NCBI GenBank assembly: GCA_021850095.1
Contig: JAJZRX010000006.1
Span: 1-63,044, forward strand
Source: Deltaproteobacteria bacterium
GTDB lineage: Bacteria; Desulfobacterota; Desulfuromonadia; Geobacterales; Pseudopelobacteraceae
Direction: 5' to 3'
Length of the DNA stretch: 63,044 bases
The notes under the pieces are model-generated. The model worked only from the letters and a program-made list of their open reading frames with translations. It did no database searches and had not been told where the DNA came from. Of this stretch, positions 9,259-17,228 are shown one piece after another; the stretch's first letter is position 1; the number at the start of each line of letters is the position of its first letter. The translations under genes and the position numbers were made by a program.

Positions 9259-9678
9259 TTATGCCGCCTGCCTGAAACGGGTCAGGATTGCGGCAAAGCC
9301 GCTCTGGTCCGTTTTCTCTTCAATGATCTCAATCTCTTCCAGCATATCGATGCGTTTGATCAGACTCAAGCGGTTGTCGCTGCTGGACAGCAGCAGATAC
9401 TCGCCCCCCACCTCCACCAGCAGCAGAGCCTTTTTGGGGCCCAGGTAGCGGGTTTCGATCAGGCGGATGTGCCGGGAAACCAGGTGTTGGCCGCCCGGCA
9501 GACCCCGCATTAATTTTCCCGAGAAGTGCCAGGTGACAAGGATCAGACCGATGACGATCGCCAGGGCGGCAATCATTTGGAAAAAACTGGCAATAAAGCT
9601 GAATTCGTGTCCGGAGCCGTCTCCGGCGCAGGCAAGGGAAGGAAGGAATACAAGCAGCGCGGAAACCGCACTTTTCAC
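9259..9678 (-). CDS. fliO: flagellar protein FliO
   Basis: Accessory membrane protein that helps assemble the FliP ring. It has 139 residues: a signal-like N-terminus, one membrane helix (MIAALAIVIGLILVTWHF, about residues 35-52) and a cytoplasmic domain with LVSRHIRLIETRYLGPKKALLLVEVGGEYLL, the usual FliO pattern. The start is a GTG at 9678-9676 that overlaps the TGA of fliN (GTGA), so translation is coupled to fliN. Confidence 0.9.
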   Translation of the reverse strand: MKSAVSALLVFLPSLACAGDGSGHEFSFIASFFQMIAALAIVIGLILVTWHFSGKLMRGLPGGQHLVSRHIRLIETRYLGPKKALLLVEVGGEYLLLSSSDNRLSLIKRIDMLEEIEIIEEKTDQSGFAAILTRFRQAA

Positions 9679-9974
9679 AGAATTTTCTCCACGCGCTCGT
9701 TGGGCGTAACGATATCCACCAGACGTACGCCGAACTTTTCATTCACCACCACCGCTTCGCCGCGGGCAATCAGCTTGGAGTTGACGAATATGTCCAGGGG
9801 TTCTCCGGCCAGCTTGCTCAATTCCACCACCGCCCCCTGGTTAAGCTGCAGGATATCCTTCACCAAAAGCTTGGTGCGTCCCAGCTCGACGGTTACCTGC
9901 AGGGGAATATCAAGGATGAAGTCCAGGTTTTTCCTGTCCAGCCCCGCTTCGTTTGATTCCGGCTTGTCACTCAC
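9675..9974 (-). CDS. fliN: flagellar motor switch protein FliN
   Basis: C-ring subunit that forms the lower rim of the switch complex. The SpoA domain fills the protein (LDIPLQVTVELGRTKLLVKDILQLNQGAVVELSK). I chose the GTG at 9974-9972, giving 99 residues, because it overlaps the fliM stop by one base (TAGTG) and has GAGGGGG about 5 bases upstream. An in-frame ATG at 9995 lies inside fliM and would add seven residues with no family resemblance. Confidence 0.93.
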   Translation of the reverse strand: MSDKPESNEAGLDRKNLDFILDIPLQVTVELGRTKLLVKDILQLNQGAVVELSKLAGEPLDIFVNSKLIARGEAVVVNEKFGVRLVDIVTPNERVEKIL

Positions 9975-10960
9975 TATTGCCCCCTCGAACTGCAAATCTT
10001 ACTGATCTGGATTGCCTTGTTGCCGTGCCGGATGCCGGGCACCCCGAAATACTTCGGAACCCCCTCGATCTTGACCAGCATTTCGCCCGAAGAGGGCTTG
10101 TCAAGCATGATGGTATCGCCGGGAGCCAGATCCAGCAGCTCCCGCAGCGTGATGCTGGCGTTTCCCATTTCAACGGTTGTTTCCATCGGCGCTTCCAGGA
10201 TCTCGGATGAAAGCCGGAACGACCACTGCGGATCAATGGCCATCACGTCAAACTGCATTCCCACCTTGAGCTTATCCCGGATGGGATCAATCGTCATGTA
10301 GGGTATTGCAAAGAGGATATTGCCGGAGATGTCCTCAATCTGAAGCTTGAGCGACATGGTCACGATCTGGTACTCGGGCGGGACAATGCTGATCAGGCGC
10401 GGGTTCATCTCCATACGCAGCAGATTCATGTGGGTGGCATAGAGGGGCGCCCAGGCCTTTTCCAGATCCTGCAGGCAATCGTTGACGATTTTTTCCATCA
10501 GACGCAGCTCAATGGAGGTGAACATGCGGTTTGCGGCCGGAACCTTGGCGTTTCCGGTCCCTCCCAGCAGGCTGTCGATCAGCGACAGAACCAGGCTGCT
10601 GTCAAAGGAGATCAGCGCCGCACCCTTGAGCGGCTCGATTTTGAAGATGCCCATGCAGACCGGCGAGGGCAGGGTCTGCAGAAAATCGTCGAACTTGTAG
10701 GAGCGCGCGCCTATTTTCTTGATTTCAACCGACTTGCGAAGGCGGTTGGAAAGAGTGACACGGGCATAGCGGATAAAGCTGTCGTAGATGATGTCCAGAT
10801 TGGGGACAAATCCCTTGTGGGCGTCCGAATTGAAGAGGTCGTAGGAAACAACGCTCCCTTCAGCCTTGGCAAGCTCCTTTTCAGGCTCGATGCGTCCATC
10901 GAAGACCGCATTCAGCAACGCTTCGATTTCTGCCTTTGTAAGGATTTTTTCAGCGGCCAC
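9974..10960 (-). CDS. fliM: flagellar motor switch protein FliM
   Basis: Middle C-ring protein that binds phospho-CheY and FliG. The N-terminal CheY-binding peptide is visible as ILTKAEIEALL (residues 6-16), followed by the CheC-like middle domain with the FliG-binding GGTGN motif (about residue 130) and a C-terminal SpoA domain. The length (328) is standard. It lies 8 bases after fliL and shares one base with the GTG of fliN. Confidence 0.95.
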   Translation of the reverse strand: MAAEKILTKAEIEALLNAVFDGRIEPEKELAKAEGSVVSYDLFNSDAHKGFVPNLDIIYDSFIRYARVTLSNRLRKSVEIKKIGARSYKFDDFLQTLPSPVCMGIFKIEPLKGAALISFDSSLVLSLIDSLLGGTGNAKVPAANRMFTSIELRLMEKIVNDCLQDLEKAWAPLYATHMNLLRMEMNPRLISIVPPEYQIVTMSLKLQIEDISGNILFAIPYMTIDPIRDKLKVGMQFDVMAIDPQWSFRLSSEILEAPMETTVEMGNASITLRELLDLAPGDTIMLDKPSSGEMLVKIEGVPKYFGVPGIRHGNKAIQISKICSSRGQ

Positions 10961-10968
10961 AGTTCGTC

Positions 10969-11544
10969 CTATTGCACGACAAAATCAGTAAAATACACTT
11001 TGGCGATCTTGCCGGGCGGGATATGTTTGTTGATGGCCCCCAGAATTTCGTCCTTGAGACCGTTTTTACCCTGCACATCCTGAACATCCTGCAATGTTTT
11101 TGCGCTTAACAGCACTAAAATAGCGTCCCGGATCGGCGCCAGACGCGCCTCCAGCTCACCTTTGACCGCCGGCCCGACCATCTCCAGTTCTACCTTGACT
11201 TTTAGATAGCGCAGTTCCTGGCCGTCGTAAATATTGACGATGAACGGCTCCAGCGGAAATATGTTTGCAGCCGGACCGCCGGCAGCCGCGCCTTCTGCAG
11301 AAGCGCCGCCATGACCGCCGGCCGGAGCCGCCGGTGCGCCATGCCCGCCTTCGGCCGCCTTGCCTTCGACCTGGGCCGCATCACCCTCTTTGGCTGTTTT
11401 TTTGTCACCTTTGCCCATCATCATAAAGGCAGCAACGCCCACAATTATCGCCACAGCCACGGCCGCGCCGATAATTATAATCATTTTCTTTTTGCCGCCG
11501 CCTTCGGTTCCCGCTTCCGCAGGAGCCTGTTCTTCCTTGGCCAT
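10969..11544 (-). CDS. fliL: flagellar basal-body-associated protein FliL
   Basis: Single-pass inner-membrane protein around the stator/motor. From the ATG at 11544-11542 (GGAGG 7 bases upstream) it is 191 residues. A longer open frame reaches 11580 but its extra 12 codons contain the ribosome-binding site. Features in order: a short Glu/Lys-rich tail, a membrane helix (MIIIIGAAVAVAIIVGVAAF), an Ala/Gly/His-rich periplasmic linker (about residues 60-100) and the FliL domain with the typical PLEPFIVNI and YLKVKVELEM. The Gly/His-rich linker is longer than in many relatives. Confidence 0.93.
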   Translation of the reverse strand: MAKEEQAPAEAGTEGGGKKKMIIIIGAAVAVAIIVGVAAFMMMGKGDKKTAKEGDAAQVEGKAAEGGHGAPAAPAGGHGGASAEGAAAGGPAANIFPLEPFIVNIYDGQELRYLKVKVELEMVGPAVKGELEARLAPIRDAILVLLSAKTLQDVQDVQGKNGLKDEILGAINKHIPPGKIAKVYFTDFVVQ

Positions 11545-11595
11545 GTCAATCCTCCATGGATGGGTAATAAAATCAATCAATTGAAATCCGCTTTA

Positions 11596-11624
11596 CTATT
11601 AAAACGAATACCGTGATTTTGCAA
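11596..11624 (-). promoter_or_regulatory. possible sigma-70 promoter ahead of fliL
   Basis: On the minus strand TTGCAA (11624-11619) is 17 bases from TAATAG (11601-11596), in an AT-rich 156-base gap between flgE and fliL. The -10 match is weak. It would let fliL-fliM-...-flhB be transcribed independently of the hook genes. This is inference from two hexamers. Confidence 0.3.
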
Positions 11625-11648
11625 CTAATTAAACTTTTTCGTGTAAAG

Positions 11649-11676
11649 ACCTGGCAGGCTCCGCGGCCTGCCAGGT
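11649..11676 (-). terminator. strong hairpin between flgE and fliL
   Basis: A perfect 11-base inverted repeat (ACCTGGCAGGC at 11649-11659, its complement at 11666-11676) lies 24 bases upstream of the flgE stop, that is between fliL and flgE in gene order reading right to left... in transcription order it comes after the flgE 3' end is still upstream of it: the minus-strand transcript passes flgE (12612 to 11701) and then this hairpin, followed by only three T residues. It is therefore a weak or partial terminator, or an RNA-stabilising stem, at the end of the hook genes. Confidence 0.5.
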
Positions 11677-11700
11677 CAGGTGCTACTGACGGGTTCAGTA

Positions 11701-12612
11701 CTATCGTTTCAGGTTTATGACTTCCTGGGTCATCTCGTCGGACGTGGTAATCGTCTTGGAGTTGGCGGAATAGGCCCGCTGGGTCAGGATCATCTTGACA
11801 AATTGGGCGGCCATATCAACGTTGCTCTGCTCGAGCGAATTGGAGAACATCTTTTCGGTCGTAGCCTCATTTGTAGTCGTATTATAGGAGGCGCTGAAAA
11901 CCGTGTTGGCAGCGGTTATTCCCGCGTCAGCTGCCGCCTTGAACAGTGTTCCGCCCACCTTTTGCAGGGCATTGGGATTGGGGATAATGATTGTTCCAAT
12001 CCGCTTTGCCAGCGTAGGATCGGTCGTACCGGTCGTCGGATTGCCGTCATAATAGGCCAGGGTGCCATCACCCAACAACAGTTGTATCTTGCCGTCCGTA
12101 TCAATCCGGGCAACTTTTACAAACTCAGTAGCTGCCGGCGGAGCAGCCGGTATTGTTATCATGATTGGATTACCGTCAACGTCCAGAAGCCGGTAGCCAT
12201 CGGGGTTGGTAAGATAGTTATCGGTAGCCGGAGAAACGGCCGTGTCCGGTGAAAATCTGAAGGCGCCGGCCCTGGTGTAATATGCCTTGTCACCGGTAAC
12301 CGCCGCGCCGGCGGCCGCATCCGGCTGCGCAAGCACAAAAAATGCATTCCCCTGCAGGGCCAAGTCAGTCACACTTTCGGTTGACTCGAAGGAACCCTGA
12401 CCGAACATATTGTCAACTTTCTGAATCTGGGTTCCTCGCCCGACCTGGGAACTGTTGCCGATTTCAACTGAAAGCACGTCTGAAAAAAGCATCCGGCCGC
12501 TTTTAAAACCAACCGTATTGACGTTGGACAGGTTGTTGCCGATGACAGTCATACCTTCCGCGTTTGCCAAAAGTCCGGATACGCCGGTAAACATTGCTGA
12601 TGTGAGTCCCAT
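11701..12612 (-). CDS. flgE: flagellar hook protein FlgE, short form
   Basis: Structural subunit of the hook. The N-terminal rod-like motif (LSNVNTVGFKSGRMLFSD) and C-terminal coiled coil (LEQSNVDMAAQFVKMILTQRAYSANSKTI) are those of FlgE/FlgF/FlgG proteins; the place directly after flgD and the small flagellar operon protein argues for FlgE. It is only 303 residues, while Salmonella FlgE has 403, so the outer domain (D2-like) is reduced. The middle part is Thr/Ala-rich and lacks recognisable extra domains. Alternative: a distal-rod-like FlgG/F paralogue, with the true FlgE elsewhere. Confidence 0.8.
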   Translation of the reverse strand: MGLTSAMFTGVSGLLANAEGMTVIGNNLSNVNTVGFKSGRMLFSDVLSVEIGNSSQVGRGTQIQKVDNMFGQGSFESTESVTDLALQGNAFFVLAQPDAAAGAAVTGDKAYYTRAGAFRFSPDTAVSPATDNYLTNPDGYRLLDVDGNPIMITIPAAPPAATEFVKVARIDTDGKIQLLLGDGTLAYYDGNPTTGTTDPTLAKRIGTIIIPNPNALQKVGGTLFKAAADAGITAANTVFSASYNTTTNEATTEKMFSNSLEQSNVDMAAQFVKMILTQRAYSANSKTITTSDEMTQEVINLKR

Positions 12613-12678
12613 TGTGTTGCCTCCTTGTTTGTGTTTGAGAGTTGTTGGGTGAAACGCGTCTGTCGGTCGGCGTTTCGG

Positions 12679-12703
12679 GGGCTTCCTCTCGGAGGACCAG
12701 CCC
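12679..12703. other. inverted repeat upstream of flgE
   Basis: In the 102-base gap before flgE a two-part stem is seen: GGGCT (12679-12683) with AGCCC (12699-12703) around TCCTC (12684-12688) and GAGGA (12692-12696). No T-run follows on either strand, so this is not a good terminator. It may be an RNA stem that shapes expression of flgE relative to the upstream genes; no function is claimed. Confidence 0.4.
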
Positions 12704-12714
12704 GCTTGCGTTGT

Positions 12715-13104
12715 CTAAATAATTACTGCTGAATCGATGTTGGTGAAAACATTGCCTGTCATCTGTGAGCGATCCATAGCGGTTACGACGGTTCGGTTCT
12801 TGATGCTCACCACCAGGGCCGCGTCGCCCATCATGACCAGTGATTCCTTGCCACCTTTTTTTGCCACGTTGTTGACGGCTCCTTCAAGATTTGCCAGATC
12901 ATTGGCCGAGAAGCTGATGTTGCGGGCCTTCAGGCGATCCTGGGCATGCTGCGAGAATTTTACTTCCTGGGTTGGAAGTTTCGTATCCAGTACCCGGGCG
13001 AATGATGAATCAGTCGTCTTTCCTGCGTGTTCCGGTTTTTGTGGTTGGGGCCGATCCGTTCTGACTGGCTGGATCGGATTCGGAAAAAAAATCTGATCAA
13101 CCAT
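12715..13104 (-). CDS. flagellar operon protein (TIGR02530-like)
   Basis: Small conserved protein (129 residues) of unknown exact role that is found between flgD and flgE in many Firmicutes, Desulfuromonadia and others. The signature VKFSQHAQDRLKARNI (about residues 48-63) is diagnostic. A proline-rich N-terminal third suggests a flexible tail. It ends in a region (ALVVSIKNRTVVTAMD) typical for the family. The ATG lies 3 bases after the flgD stop, so it belongs to the hook-assembly set. Confidence 0.85.
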   Translation of the reverse strand: MVDQIFFPNPIQPVRTDRPQPQKPEHAGKTTDSSFARVLDTKLPTQEVKFSQHAQDRLKARNISFSANDLANLEGAVNNVAKKGGKESLVMMGDAALVVSIKNRTVVTAMDRSQMTGNVFTNIDSAVII

Positions 13105-13107
13105 CCG

Positions 13108-13770
13108 TTATACCTCCTTGATCGCGATGACATCCGCCAAAGATACGGACGTATCGCCAATCGTCAACACCGGGGTGCCATCGACAAAATTGACTCCATT
13201 GATCCGTCCGACGGTGTAGGTTGTCGCCGCAACGGCCGAACCGCTGGCCGAAGTTGCGCTGACGGCAAAGCTGTAGCTGCCGGCCGGGAGCGGCGCGCCG
13301 CTATTGTCCAGGCCATCCCAGACGAAACCGGCTTCACCGGCTGCCAAAGCCCCCAGTGCGACGGTTCTGACGTTGTTGCCGGATGCATCGGCAATTGTCA
13401 ACGTTGTCGCCGAAGTCGGCACCGCCAAGTTGAACTGCAAGGCAGTCGGGTTGAGACCATCGAATATGGCGGCGTTGCCGTTGGCCTTGACATCCTTGCC
13501 GATGAACGAAACCGAGGTCATGGTCAGGGAATTATTCTGGGCAGTCAGCAGTTTCTGCAGAGCGGTGTTGCTATTGTAGGACTGCTCCACCAGTGACAGC
13601 TGCGAAAGCTGATCCAGCATGGCACTGGGATCCTGCGGCTTGAGCGGATCCTGGTACTGCAGCTGGGCGATGAACAGTTTCATGAAATCATCCTTGTTCA
13701 TTCCCATGGATTTTTTCATTGCTGCAGCTGCCGCGGTTGGATCGTTTGTTGTTGTTACACTGCTTACCAT
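13108..13770 (-). CDS. flgD: hook-capping protein FlgD
   Basis: Scaffold cap needed for hook polymerisation. The N-terminal hallmark is clear: DDFMKLFIAQLQYQDPLKPQD and LDQLSQLSLVEQS (about residues 25-65). The C-terminal half has the FlgD Ig-like/beta domain (AGEAGFVWDGLDNSGAPLPA). At 220 residues it matches the family. It is 17 bases after fliK and 3 bases before the next gene. Confidence 0.95.
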   Translation of the reverse strand: MVSSVTTTNDPTAAAAAMKKSMGMNKDDFMKLFIAQLQYQDPLKPQDPSAMLDQLSQLSLVEQSYNSNTALQKLLTAQNNSLTMTSVSFIGKDVKANGNAAIFDGLNPTALQFNLAVPTSATTLTIADASGNNVRTVALGALAAGEAGFVWDGLDNSGAPLPAGSYSFAVSATSASGSAVAATTYTVGRINGVNFVDGTPVLTIGDTSVSLADVIAIKEV

Positions 13771-13787
13771 TCGTTCTCACCTCGCTT

Positions 13788-16112
13788 TCAATAATGGATA
13801 TCGAGCATTGCCTGCTCATTTCCAGCCCGGTATGCCAACGGGTCGCTCTGGCTTTCCAGCGGCGCCGGATGATACATGCCGTTTGATCCCCAGAAGTGCT
13901 GCTGCTGTTTCTGCCTGGCCAGCTCTTTCCAGGCATCCTGGTTGTGTCCCGGATTTCCGCTGCCGCGGCCGTTGGCGGTAACATCAAAGGATTCCACCGC
14001 TATGTTCTGACGCGCCAAAGACTCCTTCAGCGAATCGGAATGCTGCAGAATTGCATCCCGTACCAGACGATTCTCGGTCAGAATCTCAACCGACAAGCGC
14101 TGCCCCTGAAGATTCAGGCTCATTTTCAATTCGCCCAGATTTTCCGGTGATAAGGTCAGGGTGATCTGCTGACTCCCCTGCTTTACCTCGTGCTGATTCA
14201 GGCGATCCCGAACCTGATGTGCAACCCGTTCGGGCAGTTCCTGTCCCGACGGTTCCGGTTTACTCGTGTCGCTTGAAAGTGCTGCGACCTTGTGATGCTC
14301 CGTTCTAGATTGGCCATGGAGCTGATGGGCCAGCATCCGGTTATCCGGATTCTGGCTGGTCCCGGTTTGATCTGCGCTGCCCCCCATCGAATCATCGGAG
14401 GTCAACGTTGTTTCACCAACAGGTTTTGCGCTTTGCTGCACCAGTAGATCTTCTTTTGTCAGACCGGTTATGTCGTTCTGTCTTTCAAATTCAATACGTG
14501 TGCCAACTGCAATCGGGACTGCTGGTTTATGAAACGACCGTTGCAGAGATGCCGTATGATTATCAGCTGTTTCCATCTCCGAAACGTCCATTTCAGGTTT
14601 AAGCACCACAGCTTCGTTTGGCATTACCGATATTCCAGCAAGCAGTTGTTCCTTCCGCGCCGCGACTGCTTCCGTGCTTGCAACGTTAGTGGCAGGCGCC
14701 GCTTTGCCGGCCTCCTGATGCCGAACTGAAGCGATGCTTTCCGGCAATCCAAGTACTGGTTGAACATCTGTCGATCGGTTTTGATTCTGACCCAGGTCAA
14801 GCGAAACGATCTGAAGCCTGTCAACAAAAGCGCTCTGTTGGGTACGATTAATTCCCGGCGGATGATTCGTGGAAATACTGATCGGCCGTGCCAGAGAAAA
14901 AGCAATTTCCTCCAGCGTCTGCATTGGGGCTGATGTTGGAGTGACGTTCTGTGGCTGTGGCTGTGGCACTGAAGGTGCTGGCTGCCGCTGAACTGCTGCT
15001 TCAACGGTTTGGGAAGCCATTTCAACGGGCACCGATAGTACCGAACGGGCGGTTTGCTGTTCTGAAACAGCAGGTGCCGGGGGTGCAGATTGTACGTGTG
15101 CCGGTTCCGGGGACTCTGCTGTTACCGCTATCGTAACAGATGTTTGTACTGTCTGCTGTAGCGGTGGTGCTGGTTGTACGTTCTGCACTGCGTCAACGTC
15201 TTGACCGGACGGGGCGTTGACGAGCGGCATTCTGCCGTCCTGTGGCTGTGGCGCTGACGTCGCTGGCTGCCGCTGAACGGCTGCTTCAACGGTTTGGGAA
15301 GCCATTTCAACCGGCACCGATGGTACCGAACGGGCGGGTTGCTGTTCTGAAACAGCAGGTGCCGGGGGTGCAGATTGTACGTGTACCGGTTCCGGGGACT
15401 CTGCTGTTACCGCTATCGTAACAGACGTTTGTACTTTCTGCTGTAGCGGTGGTGCTGGCTGTACGTTCTGTACTGCGTCAACGTCTTGACCGGACGGGGC
15501 GTTGACGAGCGGCATTCTGCCGTCCTGTGGCTGTGGCGCTGACGTCGCTGGCTGCCGCTGAACGGCTGCTTCAACGGTTTGGGAAGCCATTTCAACCGGC
15601 ACCGATGGTACCGAACGGGCGGTTTGCTGTTCTGAAACAGCAGGTGCCGGGGGTGCAGATTGTACGTGTAGCGGTTCAAAAGTCGGGGACTGTGCTGTTA
15701 CCGCTGCCGTAACAGACGTTTGTACTGTCTGCTGTAGCGGTGGTGCTGGCTGTACGTTCTGCACTGCGTCAACTTTCTGGTTGGGGGGGGAGGTGACGAC
15801 CGGCATTCCGGCCGGTTGCGCATAAGCTGCCAGCACCATCTGCGCCCCGGCGTTACTCACCTCAAGACAGTTCCGGGCTAGATTAGCACCCCCTTCACTT
15901 TGCAGCCTGACCGGTTCCGATTCCGACTCGAGCAACTCGCTTTCTGTTTCAGGCAGCTGTTGAGATAACTGCGCCTCCGTCTGCAGAGCAACCAGAAGGT
16001 CGGAAAACCCCCCTTCGCCCGGCATCTGCGTCCCGCCCGGCGTCACAGCGGCATTCGGGGCAGTCATGCTTACTCCTTGCATCATGCTCATAATAATCTG
16101 TCCTGCATTCAT
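13788..16112 (-). CDS. fliK: flagellar hook-length control protein FliK, with tandem repeats
   Basis: Secreted molecular ruler that sets hook length and triggers the FlhB substrate switch. The C-terminal Flg_hook domain is recognised by LTLSPENLGELKMSLNLQGQ and following residues (about 640-720). The middle part (about residues 110-390) consists of three near-identical units of 95-97 residues, rich in Pro, Gln, Val and Ala. At 774 residues the protein is about twice the Salmonella length (405). Position between the motE-like gene and flgD is standard. The start follows a GGAGGTG site (15 codons of Met-rich leader). Confidence 0.92.
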   Translation of the reverse strand: MNAGQIIMSMMQGVSMTAPNAAVTPGGTQMPGEGGFSDLLVALQTEAQLSQQLPETESELLESESEPVRLQSEGGANLARNCLEVSNAGAQMVLAAYAQPAGMPVVTSPPNQKVDAVQNVQPAPPLQQTVQTSVTAAVTAQSPTFEPLHVQSAPPAPAVSEQQTARSVPSVPVEMASQTVEAAVQRQPATSAPQPQDGRMPLVNAPSGQDVDAVQNVQPAPPLQQKVQTSVTIAVTAESPEPVHVQSAPPAPAVSEQQPARSVPSVPVEMASQTVEAAVQRQPATSAPQPQDGRMPLVNAPSGQDVDAVQNVQPAPPLQQTVQTSVTIAVTAESPEPAHVQSAPPAPAVSEQQTARSVLSVPVEMASQTVEAAVQRQPAPSVPQPQPQNVTPTSAPMQTLEEIAFSLARPISISTNHPPGINRTQQSAFVDRLQIVSLDLGQNQNRSTDVQPVLGLPESIASVRHQEAGKAAPATNVASTEAVAARKEQLLAGISVMPNEAVVLKPEMDVSEMETADNHTASLQRSFHKPAVPIAVGTRIEFERQNDITGLTKEDLLVQQSAKPVGETTLTSDDSMGGSADQTGTSQNPDNRMLAHQLHGQSRTEHHKVAALSSDTSKPEPSGQELPERVAHQVRDRLNQHEVKQGSQQITLTLSPENLGELKMSLNLQGQRLSVEILTENRLVRDAILQHSDSLKESLARQNIAVESFDVTANGRGSGNPGHNQDAWKELARQKQQQHFWGSNGMYHPAPLESQSDPLAYRAGNEQAMLDIHY
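14950..15777 (-). repeat. three tandem 285-291 bp in-frame repeats in fliK
   Basis: The units begin about 15777, 15485 and 15200 in the coding direction, with measured periods of 291 and 285 bases (97 and 95 codons). The first two are almost identical at DNA level over the whole unit; the third diverges in its last quarter. Differences are mostly single bases plus a two-codon length change (TFEPLH versus PEPVH). The period is a multiple of three, so copy-number change by recombination would keep the frame. Confidence 0.93.
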
Positions 16113-16180
16113 TGTTTTTCACCTCCTTTCCGTATGAATTTTTTATGGAGTGGACAGTGCTGCTGTCCATAAAATCAAAA

Positions 16181-16759
16181 TCATCGTTCCTGCAGATTTT
16201 CGGTGATCCACTTGATAATCCGCGGCTGGTTGATAAAAGGTGCCAGTTTTGCCACGGTCTTGGTGTCCAGGCGACTCAACAGAGACAGCGCCAGGTCTTC
16301 CTGCAGATTATCGATCATCTTGCCGGCCTGTTCACCGCGCATGGCCTTGAACAGCTTGACCATCTTCTGCATCTTTTCATCCTGCTTTTTCTTCTTCTCA
16401 TCCGACTGGATCTTCACTTTGTCGTCCAGCCGTTTTTTGCTTTCTTCCAGAGCCTTGACCTGGGCTTCCAGTTTGGCGCTTAACTTTTTCAGCTCCTGCT
16501 CCTTGGCTGACAGTGCCGCTTCCCTGTCGGCCAATTGCTGCCGGCGGGCATCCTGAAGGGCCTTCTCTTCCCTGGCTGCGCGGGATGAGTTGAGGCTCTG
16601 ACCGGCCGCAGAACCATTCTGGCCAGTTTCCTGCGGAGTCTTGACTGCCGTTTCTCCCTGCGGTGCTGCATTGGCATGCGGCAGCGGCTGCCTGAACAGC
16701 AGCAGGCCGCATGCGGACAGGCTGACCAGCGTCAGCATTATGAGTTTGGTACGGTTCAT
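16181..16759 (-). CDS. motE: MotE-like flagellar protein (MgtE-N domain, coiled coil)
   Basis: 192-residue protein with an N-terminal membrane anchor (LIMLTLVSLSACGLLLF), an Ala/Gln linker, a long Glu/Lys-rich coiled coil (about residues 60-125) and a C-terminal MgtE-intracellular-N-like domain (MVKLFKAMRGEQAGKMIDNL, SRLDTKTVAKLAPFI). This layout is that of MotE, a periplasmic chaperone for the stator protein MotC in Rhizobium, and of similar genes next to fliJ in many flagellar operons. The ATG overlaps the fliJ stop (ATGA). Exact role here is inferred. Confidence 0.75.
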   Translation of the reverse strand: MNRTKLIMLTLVSLSACGLLLFRQPLPHANAAPQGETAVKTPQETGQNGSAAGQSLNSSRAAREEKALQDARRQQLADREAALSAKEQELKKLSAKLEAQVKALEESKKRLDDKVKIQSDEKKKKQDEKMQKMVKLFKAMRGEQAGKMIDNLQEDLALSLLSRLDTKTVAKLAPFINQPRIIKWITENLQER

Positions 16760-17199
16760 TCAGCGGCGACCTTTTTCTGAATGGAAATTTCATCCAGAAA
16801 ATTAAGCTCTTTCTGGTTCATTTCCCGCCTGAACTCCTTGGCTTTTTTCTCTTTGAGCGACTCAAGCACTTTTTTGTCTTTGGTGGCTTCCAGCAGCTCT
16901 TCGCGCCGCTCGTTCAAGACCAGGTCCAGGTGCTCGACCCGTTCTTTCTGCCCTTTTATCTCATCGCGTTTGCGGGCGAAAAAATCGGAATACATCCTCA
17001 ATTCATCAATGCATTCGAGATTCTGCTGCTGATTGCAAAACTCTTCGGTCAATTTTTTGACCTGTTCCTCTTCGCGCTGCAGCTCATCTTGCGCCTTTTC
17101 AAAGCCCTGCTTGGCGCTTGCAAACTCCTGCTTGCAGAGCTTCTCCATTTCGTCCCGATAAACCAGAACCTGCTCAAGTTTAAAAGTTTTTTCAGCCAT
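16756..17199 (-). CDS. fliJ: flagellar export protein FliJ
   Basis: Soluble coiled-coil stalk protein that links the FliI ATPase to the FlhA gate. It has 147 residues, almost all helical with charged heptads, the usual FliJ composition (for example FKLEQVLVYRDEMEKLCKQE at the start). It lies 29 bases after fliI. There are no sharp motifs in this family; identity rests on length, composition and position. Confidence 0.88.
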   Translation of the reverse strand: MAEKTFKLEQVLVYRDEMEKLCKQEFASAKQGFEKAQDELQREEEQVKKLTEEFCNQQQNLECIDELRMYSDFFARKRDEIKGQKERVEHLDLVLNERREELLEATKDKKVLESLKEKKAKEFRREMNQKELNFLDEISIQKKVAAE

Positions 17200-17228
17200 A
17201 ATGGTCTTACTCCTGCGGCAAAACCCGA

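Noticed and set aside
11641..11700. Full-strength terminator after flgE
   Set aside because: The stem is strong but only three T residues follow, so I list it as weak or partial.
14950..15777. CRISPR-like array
   Set aside because: Units are 285-291 bp, contiguous, in frame and coding; there are no short repeats with unique spacers.
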